A DNA stretch of 64,000 nt from Lanius collurio. Its lineage: Eukaryota; Chordata; Aves; Passeriformes; Laniidae. Location of the stretch: assembly GCA_020086605.1 (NCBI GenBank), contig JACBWW010000007.1, positions 19,661,752 through 19,725,751 of the forward strand, read 5' to 3'. Shown piece after piece: positions 39,201 through 53,693 of the stretch. A program made the position numbers and the translations under genes. The notes beneath the pieces were generated by a model that made no database searches, was not told the DNA's origin, and saw only the letters and a program-made list of their open reading frames with translations. Every line of letters begins with the position of its first letter. Position 1 is the first letter of the stretch.

Positions 39201-41462
39201 CAGTGAGATACCATAGTAGTGAAATCTTTAAGGAATTATATACACAGTAGACTTCTAAGAACTCTAATGTTCCCAATTCACAAAGTTATCTGTGGCTTCA
39301 AAGCTACTTGATCCAATCTTGCTTTGTTTCATTGAAGTAAATTGTCAGCTTTTCTCATTAGCTGAGCCATAAGATACCTAATTTTACACTTCTCCATGAA
39401 CTCTGCAATCAGAGGCAATGTCTAGAGTATAGTCTATTCTCCACACAAATCTCTTCTTAACATTGTAAACCAGGCTGCACAGCTGAATGAGGAATATTAT
39501 GGAAACATTCTAGGAATGCAGGGAAGTTCAGAGAATGGGGAAATATTCCTTATACATTGTTATTAAAGGGTGAGACTATGGCTGGGTGTTTCTCAACCCT
39601 ACAGGTCAAAGACAGTATTGACAACAGGATCAGCTAATCTTGTATAACAAGACTTGGTCCTGACATTGCTCTGTGTTGGGGTGTTCATATGCAGGTGTGC
39701 ATGGGGATTACTGCCACGAGGAGACCTTCACCAAAACAATCCACAGAGAAACATTTACTCCAGAAAATTCAAAGTAATTCATACTTATTCATAGAGCTTA
39801 ATTTCCTTCAAGAATCTCCTCCTCAATTGCTATTAATCACAGTAGGCTATACAAATATTTTAGTAGGTACTAACCAAATTTCAGAAGTGCAAAATAAGGA
39901 TACTTTGAGCTGTCTATTGTTTCAAGAATAATACTAGCAGATGAAGCAAAGCTGATGGGCATTTTGACACTGATCACCCAAAGCCCAGGTTTTCCTGCAC
40001 TGCTGCAGTTAAGGGGTAGGACTGATCTATCCTAACAACCTAACCCTACAACTTGTCAACTTAAGTTCTTTTTAGTCAGCGGAAAGAAACAGTCCTGGAA
40101 GTCAGTTCTCCTCACCTAGCCAGGCCAGGAAGAGATGAAACAATGCATACATTTCCTCTTTCACTCTACTGACGAAAAGGTCTGGATGATTAGCTTAAGC
40201 TTACCCATCTAAAGTTAGTAGAGGTAGATGTCACCTTCAAAATTTTTATGTTTTTTTAATTTGGTAACTTCCCACATTCACATAATCACTGTTTAATTAG
40301 CAATAGTGCCTCTGGTCTCTACTGTGAAAGAGATACTTCTAGTAACTGTAGAAACTAACCGATTTTTTTTTTTTTTTTCCCCAAATCTATCTCATTCTGC
40401 AACCAAATAAAGAAGATACAAACCAAGGAAAGAGGTAACATTTCCTAATAGACCTGTATTAACACCTTCAAGTAAGCAGACTACATCTTGTATGCTACAG
40501 GATTTTTGCATGTTACTTGTTAAATATGAATCGAAGTACTTGGAATATTTAGACAGCAAATGTCTATATTTTTTAAAGCAATAAAATTTTTAGAAGCTAA
40601 TAGCTGCTTTGCCATTAGAAAAATCCAAAACCAGAGCTGTGAAGACACTACCACACACTAAGAAAACAAAATTATGAAACATACAATACACTGGATGTGT
40701 CCATTATAGAACTTGACACTGATTTCCTTGACACTTTCCTTAAGTGTTCATTAATGGAATACATTTTAACTCAGTTTATGTTAAAAAAGATTTCTTATAT
40801 GGAGGTAATGTTGAAAATACACTTTTTTTATGTTATTGCTCATCATATTTGCTTAATTCCTTTTCCTCAGTGTTAAGATGAGCCATATACAATGTTAAGA
40901 CAACCTATCATAGTCAAAAGCAATGCCAGAAATCTCACTTCAAAACTCTTATCTAAGTTTGGAACTGATGAGCAACTAACCCAGTTTTTCAATACAAGTC
41001 CTGTAATCTATAATACATTAAACATAATTCATAATAGAAATTTAGCTACAGTATTTTCCCAGTTAAAAAAGCCCTAGACCAATACTAAAATTTTGGAATA
41101 CAGGATAAAGCATCATATACATTTTCATTCAAATTATTTGCAAAGATTTATTTATTTAGCAGTCTGTCACTCAAAAAAAATATAAAACCTGGTCCTTGAG
41201 TAGCTAAATTAGTTGTTCTAAAATCTTCTGCATCACTGAAGTTTTTCTGCTTTGAAATTACATTCTAGCATCTCCATACAAAAGGTCAAAAGCAATTTTG
41301 ACAATGACAACTGCCATTAAACTTTGTTAGTTGTTCCAATTTAAATACACTGAAAACTTTTTGGTTCCAAATCATTTTCCTCCCCTTCATCCCTAAACTA
41401 ATACAGTTCAATTTGTTTTAGTGTGACTTACATCAGGTCAGTATACATCCTTATCATTTTTA

Positions 41463-41615
<153 letters not shown>

Positions 41616-43974
41616 CTACAGATAAGAATTAAAAGCATATTAGGTTTTTGTAGTGAAATCTCAAAACACAACTGGGGTTCTTACACAGTCCCATTCAAAA
41701 ACATTTCAGAGCTGGTGTTTTTAGACAGCAGGCTGATTATAACCTGAAACAAAACCAAACACACAAAAAAGCAAAGACAAAATGAAGGACTCATGAATGT
41801 CAAAAAGCTGGCTTTGTTTGAGACAGCTGACACTCTTGCCCCACTAGCTGTCTAGCCTGCCTTTGCTACACAGATGTCCGAGTTGCTCATCGGTGACTTT
41901 TGGAACCACCGTCATTTGCAGCACAACACTTCAAAGTCAGCTGTCACCGACCACAGTCTGCCTTAAAACACTCCACAGCAACCAGCAGTGGTTCAGAAGG
42001 TGACTGACAAGCAGCACTGACACCCCTGCAGTAGGGATGGGCAGACAGCTGGTCTGGGTAACCTCGTCAGCTGGCCCAACCTCTTATGGCCTCATCCATC
42101 AATTGAACCTCAAAGAGAACCATCCACTGGTAAGTAAAACTGACATTTGTCATCAACTGGAGACAATGAAAGTGAGCTTGATGATTTCAGTTGCAGTCTG
42201 TAGAGAAGCCAGGCTGAAATTTCTCTAAGTTTCATTCAAAATTCAATATAAAGGACAAAGGACTAAGAGGAGCCATTGGGGGTGAGGAGTCGTGAAATGA
42301 ATAGATTCATGAGAAGCTTGAAAAGAAACCACCAGTATGATAAGAAAACTTGTATTTTCTACATTAAATATGGTTAATATAAGAATTTTCACTATGAAGG
42401 GAAATCTTAGGGGTTTTTTAATAAGAAAACTCTCATCCTTGAAAATATAAATTTCTGGTGACATAGAAGCTTACATTACCAGTTTTAAATTACCAGTATT
42501 ACATCAGTATTACAGTATTACTAGAAGTTACATTTACTAGCGAATTGTCATGTATCTTCTTTAAAAGGTTGTAACATTAATTAATTTTAAATGTTCTGTC
42601 TACGGCTTTTAATGGCAAGGAATTATGAAATAAGAGTGACCTCAGGTAAATTTAATTACTTTTCTTAGCAGCTTGTATGATAAAGAGCTTCTCTAATAAA
42701 AATGAGAAGTACCAAGGACTGCCCTTCTTAAAACCACAGCAGCAGAGGTCAAAAGTAGTAAGAAATTATTAATAGAAGACATGGCTGCTTCTTTCAGGGG
42801 CTTTCTCTGTTAGAATTGTATCAAAGAAAGACTGGCAATAGGCTCAGCTCCTCCCTCAGAGTGAAATATGACATGAAAAACTAGCAAATTCATGTAGGCA
42901 TTATGTCATCAAACCTAAGGCATTGAAGCTGAACTGTTAGTCTGAGGTCATCTCAGTTTCCATCACAGTGATCAGGGGACAGACAGGCATCAAAAAACAC
43001 TCACCTCAGCTGCCTCAAACATCTCAGATTAGACCATATCCTATGCAGCAAAATAATCTGTCCTCCTACAAAACACACTACTTTCTTCTAGTCTTTTCTT
43101 GTTGCACTGACTGTAAGGGGAGCCTAGAGAGCAAATTTAGATTAGATGTGTATCTTCTGAATTGTTAAATGAGATTAGATGAGAGGAGTTGACTCTCATG
43201 CTTAGTTAAAAGGAATGGAAGGAGACTTACAAGTGTAAAATCTTACATTCATAGCGCTATGAAAACAAATTTCTACTCTCGGTCCTGACAGATAAAATCA
43301 AAAATATGATACAAAATCAAATAATGGGTGCATTTGAAGATCATAGTATCTTTAGAGGATGGTCTAACAACTATTTATTGTACTTGTTTCACTACTAGGA
43401 AGTATGATTTCTGTGTTGCTTTCTACTCACCAACTCATGACAGTTTGCTGGTGAAGGTAGAATTATGGAAGCAAAACTATTTCATATCTTGTTATTTTGC
43501 ATATAATAAAACCCCCACAAAATCTTGCAGGTATCTATCTTTCCTAGCACATAGATAACCTACAGACAATGCCAGAAGAATATTTTCTTCCTTGTTGAGT
43601 TAAGAAACCAAAAGACCTTTGACATACCAAATTCAGGAAAAGTAGGATAATTACTTTGGTCAGTAGCATACTTTTAATTCATTTCTAAGATGTAGTATCA
43701 CCGAAGGAAGGACACAATGTGGAATTACTCAGCTCCAAGCAATTTTTATTGGGTAGTTCTATATTCATTAATTTCTTGAGAAATGTTCACAATGCTACCA
43801 AACAGTTTGATCAAGTTTGGTGACAGTTGTGGCAGCGGCTGAAGGAGAAGCCCTCAGAATTTAAGTAAAAAAGCCATTCTGTACAATAGTATACACCCAA
43901 AAGTAAGATCTTGCTTTAAAAAGAAATATTTAAGGGGTCTTAATAATAGGAATTTTTAATCTGGTGTATTGTCC

Positions 43975-44100
43975 CTGCCTCCCAGCTCTGCACCATCTGT
44001 GAGCTTACTGAGGGTGTGCTCTGTCTCACTGCCCACGTCAGTCATGACGACCTTGAACAGGGCTGGACTACTAACCAGGGGCACACCATTAGTGTGGAAC
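43975..44100 (-). mobile_element. CR1 LINE fragment, internal ORF2 piece
   Basis: The plus strand shows the complement of the CR1 reverse-transcriptase region: CTCTGCACCATCTGTGAGCT, TACTGAGGGTGTGCTCTGTC, TCACTGCCCACGTCAGTCAT and TTGAACAGGGCTGG, then GGGGCACACCATTAGT. Both ends are truncated and it is diverged. Confidence 0.8.
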
Positions 44101-47100
44101 ATGCTGCAGGTAACAAACACCACAGATATTGTACCTTTAGATTCAGATGTCCAGAACTGTGCTAATGAACTTGAGTACTCTATTACATATACAGCCTTGT
44201 AGGCCAAACAATAATAAACCCAGATATGTCTAGAGATGGGATTCAGATTATCTGAATATAGTTCTTCTTTGTTCTTAGGTTTCTGTTCATAGCTCTTGAA
44301 GAAAACATGAGGAAAACTGTCCTCATGCTGCAGTACTAGTTTCCAAATTTGTATGCATACCTTGTTTATATTCTAAATACTATTCCACACTTATTCCATT
44401 TCAATAGAACCCACTTGAATTCTGCATGCAGTGCTCAATGTATATGAAAAGTTACTGGCTTACTTATTTTCAACACATCCTCATTCTCAAGTAATTTCTC
44501 AATAAAAATGATAAATATTTTGCAAAGTTTTATTAAATATATCCCATAAATATTTTTTTGAGAGAAGTATTTGTCTGCAATGATAAATTGCTTTTTGTTT
44601 CAGAAAGACTGCAGAAGGAACATCTTTAAATATATTATTTTACAGGTGTTCCTAAAGACACCTAGTTAAATACACCAAATACAAAATGCAACTGAAATGC
44701 ATTTGTGCTATGCAGAACAACATCCATACATACAGCAAAAAAGACTGAATTCTGGTGATCAGTAATAACTGAGTAGACAGTACCAGATTTGCATAGAATC
44801 CCCACTAATCTGAGCCTGCTGCTACCTTCGGCTAGTGAAAGGACAAACTATTTCCTTTCTAGCTCCATCAATTATGATTCAAAATACTTCAATATTTATT
44901 AGGATCAATCTACTTCACGTTTTTTAATTCTCTTTTAGTTTCTGTCTATTTACGTATCTGTAGAATCTCTGATGTTTTCAAAGTTTTCAATTCAGAAAAC
45001 CAGATTAGAATAGCTAAATTCCACATATATGCAAAAGTGGTGACCTTAAATATTAGCTAAAGAGCTCAGAAGCAATATAGCCCGAGGTAGGTTAGATGTG
45101 CAGTTTCACAGTAGCAATCTATGTGCACACCCACGATTTTGAGAACATGATGCAGTTTGAGATGACTTCCCACTCAGTGGAAGAGAGGTGAACAGCTTCA
45201 GATTCAGTGCAGAGCACATAATACAATGTACATCCCCACTACGACTTATCCCAAGATCACATCTCTGTATAGCTAAACTTGGAGCTAATTTAGGATAGTA
45301 GAGAGAAGAATACTGCTTTTGCTTAACAGGATGCCACAGGAGCTGAACCCTTCCTTCCCAAATAATGTTCCAGAAGATAGGGAAAAAGCCAAACAGCTTT
45401 TGAAGTCTAAGCACTACTGGAAATTTTGATTTGCAAGAATTTACAAGAACTATAACTTCATCAAATGTGAACAGTCTTCTACAGTGCTCTGATGATATAG
45501 AAGCTACCTTTTGCCTCCTGGGACAGGCACCCGAGTATAAATGCAGTCAGAAACTCTTAAGACTATGTTGCTGTAGCTGTATCCAATGGACTAATGTCCA
45601 AATTCCCACAGGTAAGCTAAAAGTTGAGTTTAGACCACATTCTACAGTTAGGAAACCTAATTAGTGATCCTATTAACTCAGAAGCAAAAAATCAATAAAC
45701 AATCAATCTCTCAATCTCTCTTTTTTCTTTTATTTTTAAGAATTAACTGAATTCTAAAAATCAATTTAACATGCACAGGGGCAAATGTTTCATTAAGTGT
45801 TTAATTTTTTAAAAAATCTTAAAACTTTCTTCTGTACTATTTATTATTTGGCCAATATTCCTTCCTACTCTTTCTTATTTCCAGCGCTGTGATACAACTT
45901 ACGATTGCCAAGTGAGAAATATATCTACTTACCATTACTCAAACAAAAGAACAAGGGCCAGGAATCTCCATTCTGAGCAATGTGTCCTTATTTCCTTCTG
46001 TCTCTCTGAACTCCACAATATTTTGTGTATCAGCAGTCTAACTTTGATCAGGATAGGGGAAAACCATATGAAAAGCTGTGGGTTTAGACCTTCTCCAGTC
46101 ATCTTTAACCATCTGCAATATTCAGGGACAGAGTTTTAACCACTAGTTTGTGTGTCCAGAAACTCAATGCCATCACAACAATATGGACAGCAGTGTAATC
46201 TTGTTTAGGCATTTCTTGAGGACTCCTAACTTAGCGAGGTTCCCCAAGAACTGGGAAGAGATTTGGGCATTTCTCTGCCTAGGGACTACCTCTTGCTTAC
46301 CTTCCCAGATAGGATGTCACAGGTTTTGCACTCAGGAATGTTGTGCTCAGAAGGCTTCCCTGGTGGAACTTCTTTCTGAACCAGGGTCAACATCAATCCA
46401 CTTTAGGTGGAAGATGGGTTTCAGATTCCTCAAAACCTGACTGATTCACTGAAATTTTTAAAATCCTTTCTTCTCCTGCATACCTTAAATTATTCTCTCA
46501 AACTCATGGACCATGCAGGTTATTTAAATATTTGACATAACTAAGTAACTTAGCTTTATTCATACTGTAGAAAGTCCCATATGCATTATAAAATACTTTT
46601 AATACAGAAATGATGACGCAGCAACTGCCTCTATCACCTAGGATTACCCCCTTTGGCTTCATGAGGCTTCATGAAGGCAATCAGAAATACAGAAGATCTT
46701 GATGAACATGTGTGGATATTAAAAAACAAACAAACAAAAAACAGAGGCCAAAAAAAGAATAATATACCTGTTGCTATGGGAAAAAAAAAATCCCAAAACT
46801 AAAATTTTCTCCTAATAGCAGGCTTCTGCACAGTTCTTACAATGGTTCAATTGTTCTACAATATGTTAGCTGTGTGCAAATTGTGCAGTCATCTGCCAGC
46901 CCCATCACCAAACCTGACTTTTTATACCTATTTGTATTCTTATATTATTAATCTATTTTGATTCAATTCCACATATCCACATGTATATAACAGTATGCAC
47001 TTATATACATGCAAATATAGAAACATTTATGCAGTATTCTCTCATCTATGTTCATCCATTTCCTGCAAGGAAAGGGTAGCATTTTTTTAATTAACAGCTG

Positions 47101-48583
47101 AACAATTCACTTTTTCATTTTTTTTTAAATATAACCACATGATTTACAAACTGCTCCTTTTTATAAAATGCTATTAGCCATGAACATAGACCAAGATTAA
47201 ATGTAGTTCACAAAACGTTTGTGGCATTTCACTTTCTGTGACATGAGCAGTTCAGTTTTTACCCCTTTACTGACCTACTTTTTCACATTAATTCCACGAA
47301 AAGGTTTTGCTCATTGAAGGATACCCAAGGTTTACACACACACACATCTGCATGTTCTCATGTATGCCACAGTTACTGTGCTGACAGTACATCCTTCCCA
47401 AAGTCCTTAGTGCATGATCAGTTAAAAAAAAAGCAACTGTAATCAGGATATCATGCTCTATTTGTTTGAGAACAAGGAAACATACAGGAAATCCCACACA
47501 CTCATGGGCTCCATGGTGCCATGCAATCTTGCTCCCTGACCTCAATGACTTACATAAATTTTCATTCAAGATACCAAATCCCACAAATCTAGCTGGCTCC
47601 TCATTGTGGCTCCTATTAGACTTGTTTAAATCTCATTCATTAACAAAGCAAAAGGAATAAAGTTGCTCTACACAGTGTTGTGGTTTAGGTCATTAGCACT
47701 GGATATCACTTTACACAAATTCACGATGCTGAACAGACGAGGAACAGTTCTCAAGGCAAAGCTAAAAAAAAAGAAGTTGAAGACTTCACCACATTAGCAA
47801 ACCACAGACAACGAAATAAAACATTAAGTGAGATTGAGCAGCTGCTCTCAGTTCAAAAGCCTGTCTTCCTTCCAACTCATTTCAACAACAGATTTTCGTA
47901 GGCAGAAAATAATTTCACAGAGATAATAATACAACTACTAGAAGAGCTGGGGAAAAAAAAAGTTTTTAGTGATTACAATTATAGATCCTCCACTGACAGT
48001 TCTCCTACCTACTGCCATCATAATTGAGTTTTGCCTGCTTAGTAAGAAGAAAACTGACAGACACAAGCTAAATAACCTATTTTGTGTTCTCTTTATGAGC
48101 CTAGAACAATCGAGAAACTATTTTACTAAATCTAAATATTGTCTCTCAGAATACTGATTGCAGTCTCAATACTTTCATTTTAACTTTTTTCCACATAAAC
48201 CTTTAAGAAAGCCCCTTCCCCATGACACCAAAGATTCTTAAGATATTTGGGAGATAGATAACCAATTTCTATACACTCCAGAGTAAAGAAAAGATTCTTG
48301 TTCTAGAACAAAAGGTCAAAAGAAACCCATGAAAAAGGCTGATTCAGGACTAGAAGTCTACCATACAGGATACACATTTCTAAATATTGACTTTTACTAC
48401 TCCTCCCCTGGGCCTTGCAGAGAAAGAAAAAGGGTTCACAAATGCTCATAGGCTATCTACAAAGATGTGTGAGTTCAGTACCGTTTACAGCTAAGAGTAG
48501 CCATCTCAAAGCTGTTCTAGCTTCAGTTTTGGCTTTATTGACCCTTAATGTAGCTTGCCAAATGAAAAGGAAAAAAAAAAACA

Positions 48584-48645
48584 AAACAAAACAAAAAAAC
48601 CAAACCAAACCAAAAAAAAAAAAAAACACAAACAAAAAAAAAAGA
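48584..48645 (+). repeat. A-rich low-complexity tract with C interruptions
   Basis: Runs of A broken by single or paired C (AAAAC and AACC units). Two lysine-rich or phenylalanine-rich open frames across it are artefacts of the composition. Confidence 0.9.
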
Positions 48646-50640
48646 CAACATACTCCCTTTGTGGAAGACAAGAGTGAGTCTGATAGAAAATCATTCTCCA
48701 AGTAGAGATATCTGCTACACAGTTAACCCTAGCAGACACCTTTTCATACATCTTGAAGAAAAGCAAATGAGGGGAAATTTCATCTCTACAAAAACTAGCC
48801 TTTAAAATCCCTTTCTTCATCCTTCCTAGGGCAATTTCCACAGCTGCAGTCTGAGGGGGACACACCTGATACTTTATTAAATGGGAATTTCAATAACTCC
48901 AGACTGACGACTTCAGCTTCAAAGTAGTATGTTTTACAAATAATAAACTACAACTTCTCTCTGGTGATTAAGTTACTTACAGTTAGTTAAGTTCGACATC
49001 AAAACACCACCATCCCTCAACCATAATGGTAGGCATAAATTTTCCAAAATAAAAGGTTTTCATCAATAAATTCTTATTTATTGAAACCTGGACTATTAAA
49101 AGTATTGAAGAAATGCAAACAGGGGCCTTGAGTTTCCAAATTGAAAATATTTTCTTCCTTTGTTTCCAGAAAGTCTCTTAGCAAAATAATCTGAACAAGG
49201 ACCTAGACTCCATATCTATACATAAAAATTCAGAACTAAAATCTGTGGATCACAAATCAAAATAACAACTGTTACGTACACTAAAAAACGTTTCATGCAT
49301 GCCCTGCATGGGCTTATGTAGCTATAGAGAAAATTCAGGGAACAAATCCTCCAGCTCAGCTGATTTCCTTCACAGTAGGGCATCATGTTAAGGTGTATTC
49401 ATAAAAAACAACTCTCCCTTAATAAAAGAAAAAAAAAACTTCTCACTTTCTTTTACATGAACTTGCAGAGAGCACAGTTCTGCAAACTGGGCTAGCCCAG
49501 AGCACCATTTTTAGGACTCCTTCCACAACCTTGAATCAATGGTTACCTGCAGCAGGAGTTTCCACCTCTCCCACAGGAAAGATGCTGATGCTCATCTGTC
49601 TGCAATATTTGTTCTGTTCCAGGGCTTTCAACTCTGTAAGAATTGCTTCTATAAATCCATGCCTGTCACATTACTAAAACTATTCTTTCACATGGAGTAG
49701 GAACTGTCTGCCATCTGGATAAGCTTAACTTGTGAAATAATAAAGGTTTGAATTCATTTTCGGCATGCCTGATCCCACCCACATCATAAAAACACAAACA
49801 CAAAGCTCAATCCCTTATGTCTGTGACAACACAGCCTACAGAAGCAAGGCTGAATTCAGAGCCTTTTAAGTGCCCTCCAGGCATATAAAATAAACTGAAG
49901 AGGATAAAACACATATCTCCAAAAAAACACTTTCACAAAATCAAGAGATAATGCAGTGTCAAAAATTTTATGCCAATACCCTGATGCAATTGCTAAAATA
50001 GATGCATTTGTATGAACACAATATTTTTATGCTACTAGTATTCACTTATTTCCATCATAGGTACATGTTAAACCAGTTGAGGAATGATCATACAAATGCA
50101 GTTTGATATTCACCCACCCTTGTGTAAGTAAAGCATTTCAGCTGTGGATACAAGTTCTTTAATTCATGGCCTTTCTGGGTTCCCTGTTGCAAAAATAGGA
50201 ACCAAAATATGAAAATGCAACTAAACTCATCTAAACAGACTTGCTTTCTTGTTATAGCCTAGAAATGAGGATTTAGGGGTGCATACCAGTGTGCACAAAG
50301 AAGATCATAATGTTCCAAAAATTCCAGGCATGTATCTCTGTGGCATGCTGGGTAAGAAAGGATAAAATCATGTGCCAATACAGTGTCTGTTCATAAGAAA
50401 ACATTGTATAGTTGCATATATATAAGATCACCAACACCTACAAAAATCCCCAATTTTATTTCAAAACGTACTTCTTGGTTGTTGAATTACTTCAAAAAAA
50501 TAATAAAAATAGTTCCTTAAAATCATCAAAGTTCCACAATCATTTAGGCAATCATTTACTTCATTAATAAAGCATTTTCATCCTTAAACTAATAGAGTGT
50601 AGGCAATGTCAGTTCACAGAAAAGATTTTTAGTAGAGTTT

Positions 50641-50660
50641 AAAAAAAAAAAAAAAAAAAA
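50641..50660 (+). repeat. Poly(A) tract, about 20 bases
   Basis: Homopolymer A run. It lies about 80 bases to the left of the first copy of the diverged repeat pair. Confidence 0.9.
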
Positions 50661-50737
50661 GGCTGTCATGGCACATATTACAGATTGCTTGACAGGCATA
50701 GTCTGTTTGACTAATGCATTCAGAAGATAAAAGAATT

Positions 50738-50885
50738 AGCACTGATGACTGAAAACTAAAGACCAACATTTTCCCATCTGTTTGTGCACCATGGGGACTT
50801 AAATCCCACCCATCAGCTGGAAGGCATGGAAAAGGCAAAGAAAATCCCACTCCGTTCCAGTACTGAACACTTCTGATAACACTGA
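50738..50885 (+). repeat. Diverged direct repeat, copy A
   Basis: This block and 52544-52675 share an ordered series of words: AGCAYTGATGACT, CCCATCTGTTT, TGCAC, ATGGG, CCCATCAG, ATGGAAAA, GCACTGAA/GTACTGAA and TCTGATAACA. The pairing runs over about 140 bases with several small indels. It is not CR1 or LTR sequence that I recognise. Confidence 0.75.
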
Positions 50886-52222
50886 AGAAGCGTAGCAGAA
50901 GTGTAGCATGTTTACAACAGCGTCTTTCAAAGTAAAATACAACTGAGTATGCAGTTAGGAAATTAAAAGGTAAAATCTGCTTAACCAGAAGTGATCAAAT
51001 AAAAACTAATGTACATTTCTCAAGTTGCCACTATTTCCATGCCCTTCAACTACAGCATTCATGAGGATTGGGGAACATTCTATTAATTCTAAATGTATAC
51101 AGATTTGTACTTGGATCTTAAGCAGACAGCAAGTCATCTTTCATTTTCTGAATCCTAGCACACACCACCAAGATTTCTCAGAACTGAAGGTCTTAATTTC
51201 CAAGCTAAATATAGTCTGGTTTCCTTGACTTAGCTTTGTCTCAAGGAATTATTCTTATTTTCTCTCTTCTCCCCACAAATATCTGGAAACGCTGAGAATC
51301 ATCCAGCTAGTTTGACTAGAAACTGGAAGAACTGAATTATTTTTGTTATATCCATTTCTTTTTCTTAACTTCCATACTTCATTCTCAAGTTTTTCAATGA
51401 CTTCAACTGATCATTCTTAACATAATGAAAATCTCTAGCTCAAATGCATTACCAAATTTTGCTGTACAGTTTGAACACTAAGGCTCAGTGTGTCTTCATA
51501 TGTAATCACTGCTGGTCTTAGACCTGTGAGGAAACAGGACTTCATATTTTTTCTCTTGCTTTTATTGGCTAGCTGTGCATTCAGGCATGAGACATTTTAG
51601 CTTAGCCACAGAGTAGTGCAAATGAATCCATAGTGTCTGGTGGGACAGGCCACAGGCAGAACATGTTCAAGTTCAATTCCAGGACTCCCATATAGATATG
51701 AGTTTAAACATCCAACTCTCCAGTCTCTGCACATAAGCTTTATTCAACCAGAAATGACAGTAAACAATCTTAGGATACGCACTTGTCTTAATATAATATA
51801 AATAATTCAATATTCTACCAGCCAAAAATTTTCCTTACATTAAAAAACAGGCATTACATTAAAGAGCAGCTAATGAAGAATTATATAGCTCTTATTTTTA
51901 TCTCCAAAGCCAAGCATAAAAAAAAAAAGAAAACAATAACTGTGTCTCTTTCTTACTTTCCTACCTTATGGAGGTACCTCTTGGTTAAAAATACCTATTA
52001 TACAGTTTCAGTGAGGGTTTCTTGAAAAAGAGACAAAAAGATGAGGCATTAGGGCATCAAAAGAGCTCTAAGAGCATGAAGACACTCATCCTTTTAGCTT
52101 AGTATGCAAAAAAAAAATTTATTTGGGACAATTACGTTAATTGGATGTATATGTTTGAATATCACAAAAATAAATTGACATATTTTTAACTCTTTTAACC
52201 AAAGCATTTTATCTGAAAGCAT

Positions 52223-52233
52223 GGGGGGGGGGG
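52223..52233 (+). repeat. Poly(G) run of 11
   Basis: Eleven consecutive G followed by AAAGAGAAGA. Confidence 0.9.
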
Positions 52234-52543
52234 AAAGAGAAGACATTTCAGAATTTATTTTCTCACTGAAATGTCATATTTTTATTGAAAGTGAAGGAAG
52301 ACTAAAGAATTGAAGCAATTACAGAAAAATTGACTTGTTATATATTACAAAGAAAAGTTCTCTTTGCCTAGAATAGAATTCTCATTCTGTTCTATTATTA
52401 AGACACTGCAGCAAAAATCCAAAAGATCAGAATGAGGTCAACAAAAAGGGTAGTTGAAGTACTGAAGGAGTGGTATTTGACTTGATATTGCCAGCTCTCA
52501 AATTATTTGGCAAGAAAGGGGAATTAGAAAGGAAACTTCAAAG

Positions 52544-52675
52544 AGCATTGATGACTAAAGACTAAAATTTCCCCATCTGTTTCTGCACATGGGACTTGCA
52601 AACTTCCCATCAGTAGCAGAGCTTATGGAAAAAAATTAAATTATTCAAGCACTGAATGCCTCTGATAACAGTATA
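52544..52675 (+). repeat. Diverged direct repeat, copy B
   Basis: Second copy of the block at 50738-50885, in the same orientation about 1.8 kb away. It keeps GATGACT, CCCATCTGTTTCTGCACATG, CCCATCAG and CTCTGATAACA in the same order. It may be an old segmental duplication or two copies of an unnamed dispersed element. Confidence 0.75.
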
Positions 52676-53170
52676 GAAACACACTTTCTTCTAATTTTAT
52701 TTTAATTGTAGTCATTAAAAATTATGACAGGCACACAGAAAAAGGATCAGTCCCTGTCTTATAATATTGCAACAAAAGGTCACTTATTGAAAGTATTGAC
52801 TTTTATTTTTAGAACAAATGGAAAGAAATTCTCCTTCACACAGCAGGGAGTGAGCCTTTGGAATTGTCATCAAAAAGTCTTTAATCTGACACCACAGAGT
52901 TAACAGTTACTTTATAACCATTAAGCAAGCTTGTAATTACATAAGGTCAAACAAACCTCATGCTTTAGGAATTAAAAAGATCACTCCCTGGGGTTAGCAA
53001 GAACTGTCGCTTGAGCACAGAATTGGACAGTCAGTAAGGCATAGCTTTATTGTAGGCAAAATTGAGATAGGAAGCAGCCTCTGATGATCCACTACTGTAC
53101 TGACAAGTACTAATAAAATATAAGACATCTAGGTTAAAGTTTTATTAATATGCTTCCTTACAAAGTTCCA

Positions 53171-53273
53171 TGTGTTTGTGTCTGTGTGTGTGTATATATA
53201 TATATGTATATATATATATGTGCATTTATATGGGAAAGTAGTCACACACATATATATATATATATACACACAC
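53171..53273. repeat. Compound TG/TA/CA microsatellite, inverted pair
   Basis: The left part (53171-53222) is (TG)n running into (TA)n with one TATG interruption; the right part (53242-53273) is (CA)n-(TA)n-(CA)n. The two parts are complementary in reverse orientation around a spacer of about 20 bases. Confidence 0.9.
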
Positions 53274-53674
53274 TCCAAACAAAACTACTGGAGAAAGTTC
53301 TGCTTAGTAGCTTCACTTAAAAGGGCTTCCACCCCTGGCCCACCACAGATGAGGGCAGAACAAACAAAAGAACCACATGGCTGCAAAGAAAGGAAGTTGA
53401 TTTTGATGGCTCAGTGAAGATCGAAAGTTGTTTTTTGAAGAGCCTGTAGTTTACAAATTCAGTGTAAATAACATAAATGGTAGAAAGTCTAACTAGGGGC
53501 AAAATTCAGTGTCCTGTTTAACATGATGGTCTCCTTAATCCCCACAGTTTGGGAAGGAATCTTCCTGTCTATGCACACCCTCATATCCACGTCTGTAGTT
53601 ATGTAATTTGGGAAATACAGATGCTGAATGTTTCGATTCTCGTTCTCCAATCCATTTTGAGATTACTGACACAA

Positions 53675-53693
53675 ACACACACACACACACACA
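53675..53693 (+). repeat. (CA)n microsatellite
   Basis: About nine CA units followed by TACATGTATGTATATG. Confidence 0.92.

Noticed and set aside
46150..46440. 96-codon plus-strand frame with a GTTSCLPSQIG stretch, considered as an exon
   Set aside because: No match to a known protein and no consistent splice sites with neighbours.
48415..48865. Lysine-rich and phenylalanine-rich open frames on both strands
   Set aside because: They are translations of an A-rich low-complexity tract.
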